The notes: a model not told the origin generated them from the sequence alone. A stretch of 64,000 nt of DNA from Pedobacter helvus (GCF_005925325.1 NZ_SRMP01000006.1:186001-250000); one strand, 5' to 3'; numbered from the stretch's first letter, positions 47,474 to 55,189 are shown. A program made the numbers and translations.

Positions 47474-47720
47474 AAGAATCGGTAATCTTTTATGACGTTT
47501 TTAGTTGAATTCCTGCAAAGTTGAGGGCATTCGCTATTCTCTTGGAGAAAAATTGAAAAAAGTTGAATTTTTTGATGAAACTATTTTGTTAGGTTTCCGG
47601 CATCGTTTGCAAAAGATTTGAACTACTTACCAAATCATTCTACTAAAAGAAGAATATTATTGCTTTGAAAGTGTAATTTAATTTGTTTAACATTGCCCTT
47701 AACCAAATATAAATCTTACT
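47474..47720. other. Gene-free spacer downstream of apt
   Basis: No frame or RNA gene is supported. It is A/T-rich. TTTAACATTGCCCTTAACC at about 47686 echoes the TTAACATTGCC unit of the small-RNA promoter, but no -7 box lies at the right distance, so I see no functional site. Confidence 0.4.
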
Positions 47721-47768
47721 AAACTGTTTAAATCCACGAAGCTACAGCGCCAGGTATTTAAACAGTTT
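47721..47768 (+). repeat. 13-bp hairpin with AAACTGTTTAAAT arms, directly before the acyl-CoA dehydrogenase gene
   Basis: AAACTGTTTAAAT (47721-47733) and its perfect complement (47756-47768) enclose a 22-base loop and are followed by TTTTCTTTT. The arms match the ends of the element at 32308-32432. The T run is only 10-15 bases from the next ATG, so it may be an attenuator, an mRNA leader structure, or a minimal mobile element. Confidence 0.65.
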
Positions 47769-47787
47769 TTTTCTTTTAACAGCAACT

Positions 47788-48942
47788 ATGATTCAAACAG
47801 GAGTTAGTTTCCAAGAAAATGAAAATCGCACCATGATCAAAGAGATGGTACGTGATTTTGCAGAAAAAAACATTCGCAAAAATGTAATGGAATGGGATGA
47901 AGCACAGCACTTTCCCATCGAGTTATTTAAAGAGCTAGGTCAAATTGGCCTGATGGGCGTTTTAGTTCCGGAAGAATATGGTGGTTCGGGGTTTGGCTAC
48001 CAAGAATATGTGGACGTAATTGTAGAAGTTGCCAAAGTTTGCGGCTCTATAGGTTTATCGTTAGCAGCACACAACTCTTTATGTACTGGCCATATTTTAG
48101 CTTTCGGTAACGAAGAGCAAAAAGCAAAGTGGTTGCCTAAATTGGCTACTGCCGAGTGGATTGGTGCTTGGGGATTAACTGAGGCCAATACTGGCTCTGA
48201 TGCTTTACGTATGCAAACCACAGCTGTTTTAGATGGCGATGAATATGTAATTAACGGAGCGAAAAACTGGATTACACACGGCAAGTCTGGTGATGTAGCT
48301 GTAGTAATGGTTCGTACAGGCGAAGCTGGAAGCTCTAAAGGGATTTCTGCAATTGTGGTAGAAAGAGGAACGCCAGGTTTCAGCGCTGGAAAAAAAGAGA
48401 ATAAACTGGGCATGCGTGCATCAGAAACTACAGAAATGGTTTTTGATAACTGCCGTGTACCTAAAGAAAACTTATTAGGTGTAGAGGGAGAAGGCTTTAA
48501 ACAGGCGATGAAGGTGTTAGATGGCGGCCGCATTTCTATCGCTGCCTTAGGCTTAGGAATTGCTAAAGGAGCTTACGAGGCAGCATTGGCTTATTCAAAA
48601 GAAAGACAACAATTTGGTCAAAGTATTTCGAGTTTTCAGGGCATTAGCTTCAAGTTAGCAGATATGGCTACCGAAATAGAAGCTGCAGATTTGTTGATTC
48701 GTCAGGCGGCAGATTTAAAAAACAGACATCAACCGGTTAGTAAAGAATCTGCAATGGCAAAGTACTACTCTTCTGAAGTAGCGGTAAGATGTGCTACAGA
48801 AGCTGTGCAAATTTTTGGCGGTTATGGTTATACTAAGGATTTTCCAGTAGAGAAGTTTTATAGAGATGCTAAACTTTGTACTATTGGAGAGGGTACCTCA
48901 GAAATCCAAAAAATTGTAATCGCTAGAGAGATCATGAAATAA
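47788..48942 (+). CDS. Acyl-CoA dehydrogenase
   Basis: FAD-dependent enzyme of fatty-acid or branched-chain acyl-CoA oxidation. The 384-residue chain has the usual signature stretches: WGLTEANTGSDA (about 128-139), NGAKNWITHG, MGMRASETTE-like LGMRASETTEMVFDNCRVP, DGGRISIAALGLGIAKGA and the C-terminal QIFGGYGYTKDFPVEKFYRDAK followed by GEGTSEIQ. The catalytic base lies near IGEGTSE. Length is normal. The substrate class (short or medium chain) cannot be read with confidence. A long hairpin terminator follows. Confidence 0.93.
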   Translation: MIQTGVSFQENENRTMIKEMVRDFAEKNIRKNVMEWDEAQHFPIELFKELGQIGLMGVLVPEEYGGSGFGYQEYVDVIVEVAKVCGSIGLSLAAHNSLCTGHILAFGNEEQKAKWLPKLATAEWIGAWGLTEANTGSDALRMQTTAVLDGDEYVINGAKNWITHGKSGDVAVVMVRTGEAGSSKGISAIVVERGTPGFSAGKKENKLGMRASETTEMVFDNCRVPKENLLGVEGEGFKQAMKVLDGGRISIAALGLGIAKGAYEAALAYSKERQQFGQSISSFQGISFKLADMATEIEAADLLIRQAADLKNRHQPVSKESAMAKYYSSEVAVRCATEAVQIFGGYGYTKDFPVEKFYRDAKLCTIGEGTSEIQKIVIAREIMK

Positions 48943-48964
48943 CACTTTCTCTTTAAGTGATTTT

Positions 48965-49019
48965 AGCCACAGATGCACAGATTTTTTGATTAAAAAATCT
49001 GTGCATCTGTGGCTTTTTG
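48965..49019 (+). terminator. Terminator of the acyl-CoA dehydrogenase gene, made of a GCCACAGATGCACAGAT repeat
   Basis: A perfect 23-bp stem (48965-48987 with 48992-49014) with loop GATT and a following T run. The arms belong to the same repeat family as the element at 10526-10614. Confidence 0.8.
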
Positions 49020-49098
49020 CATTGAGTTAGAGATATTATAAATCAAGATGTTTAGAAACGACTTTATTTGAAGATTAATAGATTTTTAATCAAATAAT

Positions 49099-49120
49099 AT
49101 CTGTGCATCTGTGGCTTTTT
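49099..49120. repeat. Half copy of the GCCACAGATGCACAGAT family
   Basis: ATCTGTGCATCTGTGGC plus a T run repeats the right arm of the preceding hairpin about 100 bases away. The matching left arm is lost or decayed. Confidence 0.65.
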
Positions 49121-49232
49121 CACTAAGACGAAATATTTTTATTAACAGGGTAACAAATTTTAATACTGGTTGATATGCTTATGAACACGGAGAAAATCTC
49201 CTAAATAATTAAGCATATTTAAATACAGTGTC

Positions 49233-50144
49233 ATGAAAAATTTAACCTTAATCGCATTAGTTGTAATAACTACATTGTTTGCCTGTAAAAAAGATAAAGG
49301 AAACGATGAAACTAAATTAACCTTAGCGGAATTTAACGCCAAGTTTGCTGTGCCTGCTCAAAAATTTAATGGTACAGGGGCTGCTGCATTTAGCATTACT
49401 GGAGCCAAAGGGATGAAATTCGATTTCCCTGCCAATTCATTTATAGATGCAAGCGGTAATGCTGTTGCAGGTAACGTGGTAATAAGCTTAAAAGAAGTGT
49501 TAAGCAAAAGAGATATTATCCTTTCGGGGAAAGTAACCCAATCTAACGGGCAATTACTGATCTCAGGAGGAGAGTTCCAAATTTTAGCAAGCCAAAATGG
49601 TCAGGCGCTCAGGTTAAATCCGGCAGTTGCTGTAACGGTAAAAGTGCCTACTACCTTTAATACCGCACCAATGGATCTGTTTGTTTGGGGACCAACAGCA
49701 GCTTCAGATAGTACTTGGGTATTGGATCAAAAAGCAAGGGTAGCTACAAGTACGGATTTTTATCAATTCAATTTGCCTAATTTCGGATGGATTAATTGTG
49801 ATTATTTCTACAGTAACCCTAATCCGAAAACAACAATTACAGCTAGCCCAGTTTATGTAGGGGCTGCTCCGAGTATCAAAGATCAGAGAGCTTATTTGGT
49901 TTTTGATGATCTGAAATCTGTAGCAGGTTTGCCGTTTGTGTTGGCTATCAATAAACATCAATCTTATTTAAATTCAATGCCAATTGGCTTAAAAGGTAAG
50001 CTGGTAATTTTATCTACAGATGTAAATGATGTGATCTATTTTGGGCAAACCAGCTTTACGGTAAGCGCAGATTTACACTTGAATTTAAATGTTGCACCAG
50101 CTACGGCAACACAGATAGATGCATTTTTAAACACACTCAACTAA
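49233..50144 (+). CDS. Hypothetical lipoprotein, 303 residues
   Basis: A lipoprotein signal (TTLFACKKDK, Cys18) leads into a beta-rich protein. Residues 45-130 contain FDFPANSFIDASGNAVAG and VVISLKEVLSKRDIILSGK, which resemble the N-terminal ZU5-like/carboxypeptidase-regulatory wall domain found in other Bacteroidota lipoproteins, where FPAN..DA.G..V.G..V.L recurs. The C-terminal half is unrecognised. It is probably anchored in the outer membrane. No partner gene is adjacent. Confidence 0.65.
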   Translation: MKNLTLIALVVITTLFACKKDKGNDETKLTLAEFNAKFAVPAQKFNGTGAAAFSITGAKGMKFDFPANSFIDASGNAVAGNVVISLKEVLSKRDIILSGKVTQSNGQLLISGGEFQILASQNGQALRLNPAVAVTVKVPTTFNTAPMDLFVWGPTAASDSTWVLDQKARVATSTDFYQFNLPNFGWINCDYFYSNPNPKTTITASPVYVGAAPSIKDQRAYLVFDDLKSVAGLPFVLAINKHQSYLNSMPIGLKGKLVILSTDVNDVIYFGQTSFTVSADLHLNLNVAPATATQIDAFLNTLN

Positions 50145-50181
50145 GTAATAAGCTTTCATACTTATAGTTTCTGGTTTCAAG

Positions 50182-50215
50182 AATGGATGTCGATAAGGCA
50201 TCCATTTTATTTTTC
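50182..50215 (+). terminator. Terminator of the lipoprotein gene
   Basis: AATGGATG (50182-50189) pairs with CATCCATT (50199-50206), loop of nine, then TTATTTTT. Confidence 0.75.
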
Positions 50216-50246
50216 TTTTCTTCTTTGAAAAATAAAAGTGAAAAAC

Positions 50247-50277
50247 TTTCTCATGTTCAATAAATTACCTACATTTG
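50247..50277 (+). promoter_or_regulatory. Promoter of rpsU
   Basis: TTTC at 50247-50250 (three of four -33 bases), 19-base spacer and TACATTTG at 50270-50277. The transcript would begin at about 50283 with a small hairpin (CCCAAGC/GCTGGG). Confidence 0.7.
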
Positions 50278-50313
50278 CATCCCCAAGCAGAAAAGCTGGG
50301 AATTAAAAAAAAC

Positions 50314-50323
50314 GAGAGGAGGT
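50314..50323 (+). promoter_or_regulatory. Strong Shine-Dalgarno sequence of rpsU
   Basis: GAGAGGAGGT contains AGGAGGT, a full anti-SD match, 12-13 bases before the ATG at 50336. The neighbouring genes lack such sequences and have A-rich starts. The spacing is longer than usual. Confidence 0.75.
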
Positions 50324-50335
50324 ATTTTCAACGTT

Positions 50336-50530
50336 ATGATCATGATCAATATTAAAGATGGTGAATCGTTAGATAAAGCGTTAAAACGTTTTAAAAAGAA
50401 ATTCGAAAAAACTGGTGTTTTAAGAGAACTACGTAGCCGTCAAGCATACGAGAAAAAATCTGTAACTCGCCGTACTGAAGTTAAGAAAGCGATTTATATT
50501 CAAGGATTAAATCAAGAAGGAACAATCTAA
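50336..50530 (+). CDS. rpsU: 30S ribosomal protein S21 (bS21)
   Basis: The 64-residue basic protein matches S21: INIKDGESLDKALKRFKKKFEKTG and ELRSRQAYEKKSVTRR. In Bacteroidota bS21 helps hold the 3' end of 16S rRNA so that the anti-SD is hidden. The gene has its own promoter, leader hairpin, unusual SD and terminator. The SD fits autoregulation, as reported (to my knowledge) for Flavobacterium johnsoniae. A second ATG two codons on is an alternative start. Confidence 0.96.
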   Translation: MIMINIKDGESLDKALKRFKKKFEKTGVLRELRSRQAYEKKSVTRRTEVKKAIYIQGLNQEGTI

Positions 50531-50552
50531 TTCCTTTTCGAATTAAGATATA

Positions 50553-50584
50553 AAAGAGGGTACCTTAGGTATCCTCTTTTTTTA
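50553..50584 (+). terminator. Terminator of rpsU
   Basis: AAAGAGGGTACC pairs with GTATCCTCTTT across loop TTAG, followed by T run. Confidence 0.85.
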
Positions 50585-50776
50585 TGCGCTTATTTTTCCT
50601 GCTATTTTATAAATAAGTGCTTTTATATGTAGAAACCTTAAGTCTGTACGACTAAATTGGCTGAGATTTGATGCATTTCATGGTAATGAAAGATTTTGGT
50701 CACTATTTGCAAAAAAACCTTTGGCAATGTCTTTTTCTTTTGTAAATTCACTCATCAACCAATCTACAAATGTAAT

Positions 50777-51664
50777 ATGCTGATCAACGATTTTCTCACA
50801 TATATACAGTATGAAAAGCGTTACTCGCCGCACACCTTGCAGGCGTACAAAGCAGATTTGCTACAATTCGAAGATTTCTTGAAGTCAAATTCATTAACGG
50901 AGGTAGAAACGGCTAAAGCAACAGATATCAAAAATTACATGGTGAGTTTGCTGCAAGAAAGTGGTTTGACAGAAAATGCAGTTAATAGAAAACTATCTTC
51001 GTTAAAAAGCTTTTATAAGTTTTTGCATCGCGAAGAAAAGATAGCGCAAAATCCTACCAGACTGATCAAAACATTAAAGACGCCTAAAAAGCTTCCCGTT
51101 TTTGTAGAAGATGTGAAAATGGATACGCTATTAGATAACGAGCATAGTTTCGATGATAGTTTCGCGGGTAGGCGAGATCGGCTGGTGGTTGAGTTATTGT
51201 TTGGTACCGGTATGCGCTTGGCAGAACTTATTGGCATTAAAGAAGAAGATTTTAATAAATACGAAGGGGTCGTTAAAGTTTTAGGTAAAAGAAACAAAGA
51301 GCGGATTATTCCACTACATAAGTCGTTGCAAAACGAAGTGCTCGAATTTATTTCTTTGAAAACTTTGCAAAATTTTGGCAACAAAAGCCCTTATCTAGTC
51401 GTTACCAATAGTGGAGATCAGGCATATCCTAACCTGATTTACCGTATTGTAAATAGTTGTTTGAAATTAGTGTCTACTCAAGAAAAGAAAAGTCCGCATG
51501 TGTTGCGACACTCTTTTGCCAGTAGTTTGCTCAATAGAGGTGCAGATTTAAATGCAATTAAAGAACTATTGGGGCACGCCAGTTTGGCTGCTACGCAGGT
51601 TTACACGCATAATTCAGTAGAAAGATTAAAGTCCATTTATAAACAAGCCCATCCCAGGGCGTAA
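50777..51664 (+). CDS. xerC: Tyrosine recombinase XerC/XerD type
   Basis: Resolves chromosome dimers at the dif site. The 295-residue product from the ATG at 50777 has the SAM-like core-binding domain (YSPHTLQAYKADL) and all catalytic residues: Arg147 (GTGMRLAEL), Lys171, His241 and Arg244 (HVLRHSFA), His267 (LLGHASL) and Tyr276 (TQVYTH). The open frame reaches 50696, but the extension is unlike the family. XerC versus XerD cannot be settled here. The hpf gene follows after 14 bases, so they are likely co-transcribed. Confidence 0.9.
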   Translation: MLINDFLTYIQYEKRYSPHTLQAYKADLLQFEDFLKSNSLTEVETAKATDIKNYMVSLLQESGLTENAVNRKLSSLKSFYKFLHREEKIAQNPTRLIKTLKTPKKLPVFVEDVKMDTLLDNEHSFDDSFAGRRDRLVVELLFGTGMRLAELIGIKEEDFNKYEGVVKVLGKRNKERIIPLHKSLQNEVLEFISLKTLQNFGNKSPYLVVTNSGDQAYPNLIYRIVNSCLKLVSTQEKKSPHVLRHSFASSLLNRGADLNAIKELLGHASLAATQVYTHNSVERLKSIYKQAHPRA

Positions 51665-51667
51665 AAA

Positions 51668-51674
51668 AAGGAGG
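51668..51674 (+). promoter_or_regulatory. Strong Shine-Dalgarno sequence of hpf
   Basis: AAGGAGG ends four bases before the ATG at 51679. It is the best-spaced SD in the window and one of only two strong ones seen. Confidence 0.75.
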
Positions 51675-51678
51675 AAAA

Positions 51679-52026
51679 ATGAAAATCAGAGTTCAGTCTA
51701 TCCATTTCAATGCAGACAAGAAGTTGCTGGAGTTTATTCAAAAGAAAGTAGACAAGTTAGATCAGTTTTTTGATCAGATTATAAGTGGTGAAGTTTATCT
51801 AAAATTAGAAAATGTAGAAGACGAAGCGAATAAAATAAGTGAAATTAAGCTAATCGTACCTGGCGGAACTATGTTCGCAAAAGAACAATGTAAGTCTTTC
51901 GAGGAGGCTACCGACTTGGCAATTGAGTCATTAAGGAAGCAAATCACTAAACATAAAGATAAAACCAGAACAAAATTAAGTGAGCACAAAGCATTGATTA
52001 ATGCTGATGAACTATCTGATTATTAG
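51679..52026 (+). CDS. hpf: Ribosome hibernation promoting factor, short HPF/RaiA type
   Basis: The 115-residue protein matches the HPF/RaiA fold: MKIRVQSIHFNADKKLLEFIQKK at the start, the second helix VDKLDQFFDQI, and the acidic-basic C-terminal helix with SLRKQITKHKDKTR. It binds the 30S decoding region and inactivates ribosomes in slow growth. It is the short form without the long dimerising domain. Its strong SD links it with rpsU; see findings. A terminator follows. Confidence 0.9.
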   Translation: MKIRVQSIHFNADKKLLEFIQKKVDKLDQFFDQIISGEVYLKLENVEDEANKISEIKLIVPGGTMFAKEQCKSFEEATDLAIESLRKQITKHKDKTRTKLSEHKALINADELSDY

Positions 52027-52054
52027 ATCGATATTTTTAGTAATTCAGAAATAT

Positions 52055-52088
52055 AAAATTGGCGAACTAAAATTCGCCAATTTTTTTT
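52055..52088 (+). terminator. Terminator of xerC-hpf
   Basis: AAAATTGGCGAA pairs with TTCGCCAATTTT around a 6-base loop, then T run. Confidence 0.9.
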
Positions 52089-52097
52089 GAAAAAATA

Positions 52098-52128
52098 TTT
52101 GCAGCTAAAAATAATGCGTGTATATTTG
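52098..52128 (+). promoter_or_regulatory. Consensus promoter upstream of the tRNA-tuf operon
   Basis: TTTG at 52098-52101, exactly 19 bases, then TATATTTG at 52121-52128. It would give a ~135-base leader before the first tRNA. Confidence 0.8.
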
Positions 52129-52134
52129 CATTCC

Positions 52135-52230
52135 ATTTCGGAAACGGCTACGGTAGCCCAGAAAAATGGGTCGTTCTGTGAAGAGAAAAAAAATAAAAAA
52201 AATGTGTGTAGCATTAGGTAAGAAAACAAT
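52135..52230 (+). other. Leader region of the tRNA operon
   Basis: The leader holds two small hairpins (GGCTA-CGG-TAGCC and CCCA-GAAAAA-TGGG) and an A-rich run. No protein frame is convincing. It may be removed with the 5' end of tRNA-Thr or persist as a short RNA. Confidence 0.3.
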
Positions 52231-52236
52231 TTTTTA

Positions 52237-52244
52237 TATATTTG
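52237..52244 (+). promoter_or_regulatory. Second -7 box close to tRNA-Thr
   Basis: TATATTTG about 26 bases before the first tRNA base. No TTTG lies at -33; it could be a second promoter. Confidence 0.5.
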
Positions 52245-52269
52245 CGCCACATTAATTAAAAAGTAAAAA

Positions 52270-52342
<73 letters not shown>

Positions 52343-52378
52343 CTTTTTATTTTAAAACTTTAAGTTTTTGAGTAAAAG

Positions 52379-52461
52379 GGGGAGATACCAGAGTGGCCAA
52401 ATGGGACAGACTGTAACTCTGTTGTCGCAAGACTTCGAAGGTTCGAATCCTTCTCTCCCCA
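52379..52461 (+). tRNA. tRNA-Tyr (GTA)
   Basis: An 83-base class II tRNA with acceptor GGGGAGA/TCTCCCC, anticodon GTA in CTGTAAC, and a long variable arm (TTGTCGCAAGACTTC). No encoded CCA. Confidence 0.96.
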
Positions 52462-52464
52462 CAA

Positions 52465-52536
52465 TTGATTTTAGATATTAGATTGACGATTTTTAGATTT
52501 AAATCGTATTTCGTAAATCTCCAATCGTAAATCAAA
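52465..52536. repeat. Quasi-palindromic spacer between tRNA-Tyr and tRNA-Gly
   Basis: Left words (GATTTTAGATATTAGATTGACG, shown here as GATTTTAGATATTAG) are answered by right words CGTAAATCTCCAATCGTAAATC (here CGTAAATCTCC). The two arms can pair imperfectly. Confidence 0.6.
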
Positions 52537-52538
52537 AA

Positions 52539-52611
52539 GCGGAAGTAGCTCAGTTGGTAGAGCGATAGCCTTCCAAGCTATAGGTCGCGAGTTCGAACCT
52601 CGTCTTCCGCT
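52539..52611 (+). tRNA. tRNA-Gly (TCC)
   Basis: A 73-base cloverleaf: acceptor GCGGAAG/CTTCCGC, anticodon stem ATAGC/GCTAT with loop CTTCCAA, anticodon TCC. No encoded CCA. Confidence 0.97.
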
Positions 52612-52692
52612 CCTAGAAGTTCATTGGGATTTGTTCAATGGTTCACTAGTAGCCTAATGAACAAATGAACGGATGGACTAATGAGCTAAAGG
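52612..52692. repeat. Quasi-palindromic spacer between tRNA-Gly and tRNA-Thr
   Basis: GTTCATTGG, TTGTTCAATGG and GGTTCACTAG on the left are answered by CTAATGAACAAATGAACGG and GACTAATGAGC on the right. Confidence 0.6.
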
Positions 52693-52697
52693 TAAAA

Positions 52698-52769
<72 letters not shown>

Positions 52770-52890
52770 CACAAATGAATAACTTTGTTGTTCTGTTAGA
52801 AAACGCAGAAAGGACAAGGTTTTTTGTATTGAAATTGTATCAAAACAATAATTAAATAAAAAATTTTAACCTACTAATAAGTATAAAAAA

Positions 52891-54078
52891 ATGGCAAAAG
52901 AAAAGTTTGACCGCAGTAAGCCGCACTTAAACATCGGTACAATCGGTCACGTTGACCACGGTAAAACAACCTTAACAGCAGCAATTACTAAAGTATTGTC
53001 TGACGCAGGTTTATCTGAGGCACGTTCATTCGATTCAATTGACTCTGCTCCAGAGGAAAAAGAAAGAGGTATCACTATCAATACTGCTCACGTTGAGTAT
53101 TCAACTGCTAACCGTCACTATGCACACGTTGACTGTCCAGGTCACGCGGATTACGTGAAAAACATGGTTACAGGTGCTGCTCAAATGGACGGCGCTATCA
53201 TCGTGGTAGCTGCTACAGATGGTCCAATGCCTCAAACTCGTGAGCACATTCTTTTGGCTCGTCAGGTAGGTGTACCTTCATTAGTTGTATTCATGAACAA
53301 AGTGGATATGGTTGATGATCCAGAATTATTAGAACTAGTAGAAATGGAAGTTCGTGAATTATTATCATTCTACGAATTCCCAGGTGATGATATTCCTGTA
53401 ATCCAAGGTTCTGCATTAGGCGGATTAAACGGTGATCCGAAATGGGTTGCTAAAATCATGGAGTTAATGGATGCTGTAGATAACTACGTACCAATCCCTC
53501 CACGTTTGACAGATCTTCCTTTCTTGATGCCTGTTGAAGACGTATTCTCAATCACTGGTCGTGGTACTGTTGCTACAGGTCGTATTGAGCGTGGTGTAAT
53601 CAACTCTGGTGATCCAGTTGAAATCTTAGGTATGGGTGCTGAGAACTTAAAATCTACAGTAACTGGTGTTGAGATGTTCCGTAAAATCTTAGATTACGGT
53701 GAAGCTGGTGATAACGTAGGTTTATTGTTACGTGGTATTGAGAAAACTGATATCCGTCGTGGTATGGTAATCTGTAAACCAGGTTCAGTAACTCCTCACA
53801 CAGATTTCAAAGCTGAGATCTATGTGTTATCAAAAGCAGAAGGTGGTCGTCACACTCCATTCTTCAACAAATATCGTCCTCAATTCTATTTCCGTACTAC
53901 AGACGTAACTGGTGAGATCTCATTAGCTGAAGGTACTGAAATGGTAATGCCAGGTGATAACGTTACAATCACAGTTAAATTAATTAACGCGATTGCAATG
54001 GAAAAAGGTCTACGTTTCGCTATCCGTGAAGGTGGTAGAACAGTAGGTGCTGGTCAGGTAACTGAAATCTTAGCTTAA
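52891..54078 (+). CDS. tuf: Elongation factor Tu
   Basis: Delivers aminoacyl-tRNA to the ribosome. The 395-residue GTPase has [13 protein letters not shown] (P-loop, 19-31), the [12 protein letters not shown] switch I, DCPGHADY switch II, NKVD and GSALGG guanine motifs, then the two beta-barrel domains. Full length. Strongly biased codon use fits very high expression. Cotranscribed with the upstream tRNAs; a terminator lies between it and tRNA-Trp. Confidence 0.98.
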   Translation: MAKEKFDRSKPHLNIGTIGHVDHGKTTLTAAITKVLSDAGLSEARSFDSIDSAPEEKERGITINTAHVEYSTANRHYAHVDCPGHADYVKNMVTGAAQMDGAIIVVAATDGPMPQTREHILLARQVGVPSLVVFMNKVDMVDDPELLELVEMEVRELLSFYEFPGDDIPVIQGSALGGLNGDPKWVAKIMELMDAVDNYVPIPPRLTDLPFLMPVEDVFSITGRGTVATGRIERGVINSGDPVEILGMGAENLKSTVTGVEMFRKILDYGEAGDNVGLLLRGIEKTDIRRGMVICKPGSVTPHTDFKAEIYVLSKAEGGRHTPFFNKYRPQFYFRTTDVTGEISLAEGTEMVMPGDNVTITVKLINAIAMEKGLRFAIREGGRTVGAGQVTEILA

Positions 54079-54097
54079 TATTAAGCTATTATATAAA

Positions 54098-54128
54098 AAA
54101 AAGAGCTAGTTTTGGCTAGCTCTTTTTA
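54098..54128 (+). terminator. Terminator after tuf
   Basis: AAAGAGCTAG pairs with CTAGCTCTTT around loop TTTTGG, followed by T run. It precedes tRNA-Trp by a few bases, so read-through or processing must feed the downstream genes, unless they have another promoter. Confidence 0.85.
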
Positions 54129-54132
54129 ATAC

Positions 54133-54206
54133 ACGGGAATAGTTCAATGGTAGAATAGAGGTCTCCAAAACCTTTGATCAGGGTTCGAATCCTTGTTCCC
54201 GTGCCA
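54133..54206 (+). tRNA. tRNA-Trp (CCA) with encoded 3' CCA
   Basis: A 71-base body with acceptor ACGGGAA/TTCCCGT, loop CTCCAAA (anticodon CCA), discriminator G, and an encoded CCA at 54204-54206. The other four tRNAs of the window do not encode CCA. Confidence 0.95.
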
Positions 54207-54290
54207 ATTACTCAAAATGATTGAATTTTGATTGTTGAAATGAGTAACTCACCCATTCAATCATTCAAAATTTTTTCATTTAAAATTATC
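54207..54290. repeat. Quasi-palindromic spacer between tRNA-Trp and secE
   Basis: TCAAAATGATTGAATTTTG and GTTGAAATGAGTAA on the left are answered by ACTCACCCATTCAATC and ATTCAAAATTTT on the right; the arms can pair over about 30 bases. Confidence 0.6.
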
Positions 54291-54294
54291 AAAT

Positions 54295-54486
54295 ATGGCT
54301 AAGGTAGTTCAGTTTATAAAAGAATCGTACGAAGAAATGACCCAAAAGGTGACTTGGCCTACATGGGGTGATTTACAAAACTCAGCGGTGTTAGTTTTAG
54401 TAGCTTCAGCTATTATCTCTCTTGTGATCTTAGCAATGGATAAAGGAGCTAATTACATCCTTGAAACTTTTTACAATTCACTTTAA
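54295..54486 (+). CDS. secE: Preprotein translocase subunit SecE
   Basis: The 63-residue protein has an amphipathic helix (ESYEEMTQKVTWPTW, with the conserved KVTWPT) and one membrane helix (about 31-52). It is the short single-span SecE that clamps SecY. Start at ATG 54295, 14 bases before nusG. Confidence 0.95.
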   Translation: MAKVVQFIKESYEEMTQKVTWPTWGDLQNSAVLVLVASAIISLVILAMDKGANYILETFYNSL

Positions 54487-54500
54487 AATAGATTTATTAG

Positions 54501-55043
54501 ATGAGCGATCAGTTAAAATGGTACGTTGTTAGAGCGGTAAGTGGTAAAGAGAAGAAAGTAAAACAGTACATTGATTCAGAAATTAGTCGTTTAGGGCTAT
54601 CTCATCTAGTTCCTCAAGTATTGATCCCGACGGAGAAATACTACCAGATGAAAGATGGTAAAAAGATCGCCAAAGAGCGTAACTATTACCCTGGATATGT
54701 AATGATCGAAGCTTCATTAGACGGCGAGTTAGAGCATATCATTAAAGGTATTAACAGTGTGATTGGTTTCTTAGGAGATAAAGCTGGAAACGCAATCCCG
54801 ATGAGACAGGCAGAAGTTAACCGTATTTTAGGTAAGGTTGACGAAATGAGCCAACAAAGTGAAACGATGAGCGTAGCTTATTATGTTGGTGAGAACGTTA
54901 AAGTAATGGATGGCCCTTTTAATGGCTTTACAGGTATCATTGAAGAGGTGAACGAAGAGAAGAAAAAACTTAAGGTTATGGTTAAAATCTTCGGACGCAA
55001 AACGCCACTTGAGCTTAACTACATGCAAGTAGAAAAAGAATAA
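54501..55043 (+). CDS. nusG: Transcription termination/antitermination factor NusG
   Basis: The 180-residue protein has the NGN domain ([20 protein letters not shown] and [10 protein letters not shown]) and a C-terminal KOW domain ([21 protein letters not shown], about 125-175). Binds RNA polymerase and couples it to ribosomes or Rho. Position after secE is universal. Confidence 0.97.
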   Translation: MSDQLKWYVVRAVSGKEKKVKQYIDSEISRLGLSHLVPQVLIPTEKYYQMKDGKKIAKERNYYPGYVMIEASLDGELEHIIKGINSVIGFLGDKAGNAIPMRQAEVNRILGKVDEMSQQSETMSVAYYVGENVKVMDGPFNGFTGIIEEVNEEKKKLKVMVKIFGRKTPLELNYMQVEKE

Positions 55044-55063
55044 TAAAAATTTTTATAAAAAGT

Positions 55064-55095
55064 ATTGTAGGACTGCAAGTTAATTTATATCTTTG
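55064..55095 (+). promoter_or_regulatory. Promoter of the rplK operon, overlapping the nusG terminator
   Basis: TATCTTTG at 55088-55095 is a full -7 box; ATTG at 55064-55067 is a three-of-four -33 match at 20 bases. The -7 box lies inside the right arm of the hairpin at 55069-55107. Confidence 0.55.
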
Positions 55096-55107
55096 CAGTC
55101 CTTTTTG
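55069..55107 (+). terminator. Terminator of secE-nusG
   Basis: AGGACTGCAA (55069-55078) pairs with TTGCAGTCCT (55093-55102), 14-base loop, then TTTT. Confidence 0.75.
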
Positions 55108-55189
55108 CGTTATAGCGCAATCAAAGGGATCTTAAATGTTACATGCTTCCAATATTTAACATTGAGTTTTAATTAAACAAAAACAAAAA

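Noticed and set aside
47676..47705. TTAACATTGCC copy downstream of apt as a third Pho-like array
   Set aside because: Only one good unit, the next TTAACC is at 12 bases, and no TAnnTTTG box follows at the distance seen in the two accepted arrays.
52023..52250. 75-codon minus-strand frame upstream of the tRNA cluster
   Set aside because: It overlaps the hpf terminator and the tRNA promoter on the plus strand; the sequence is a Phe-rich shadow of A-rich DNA.
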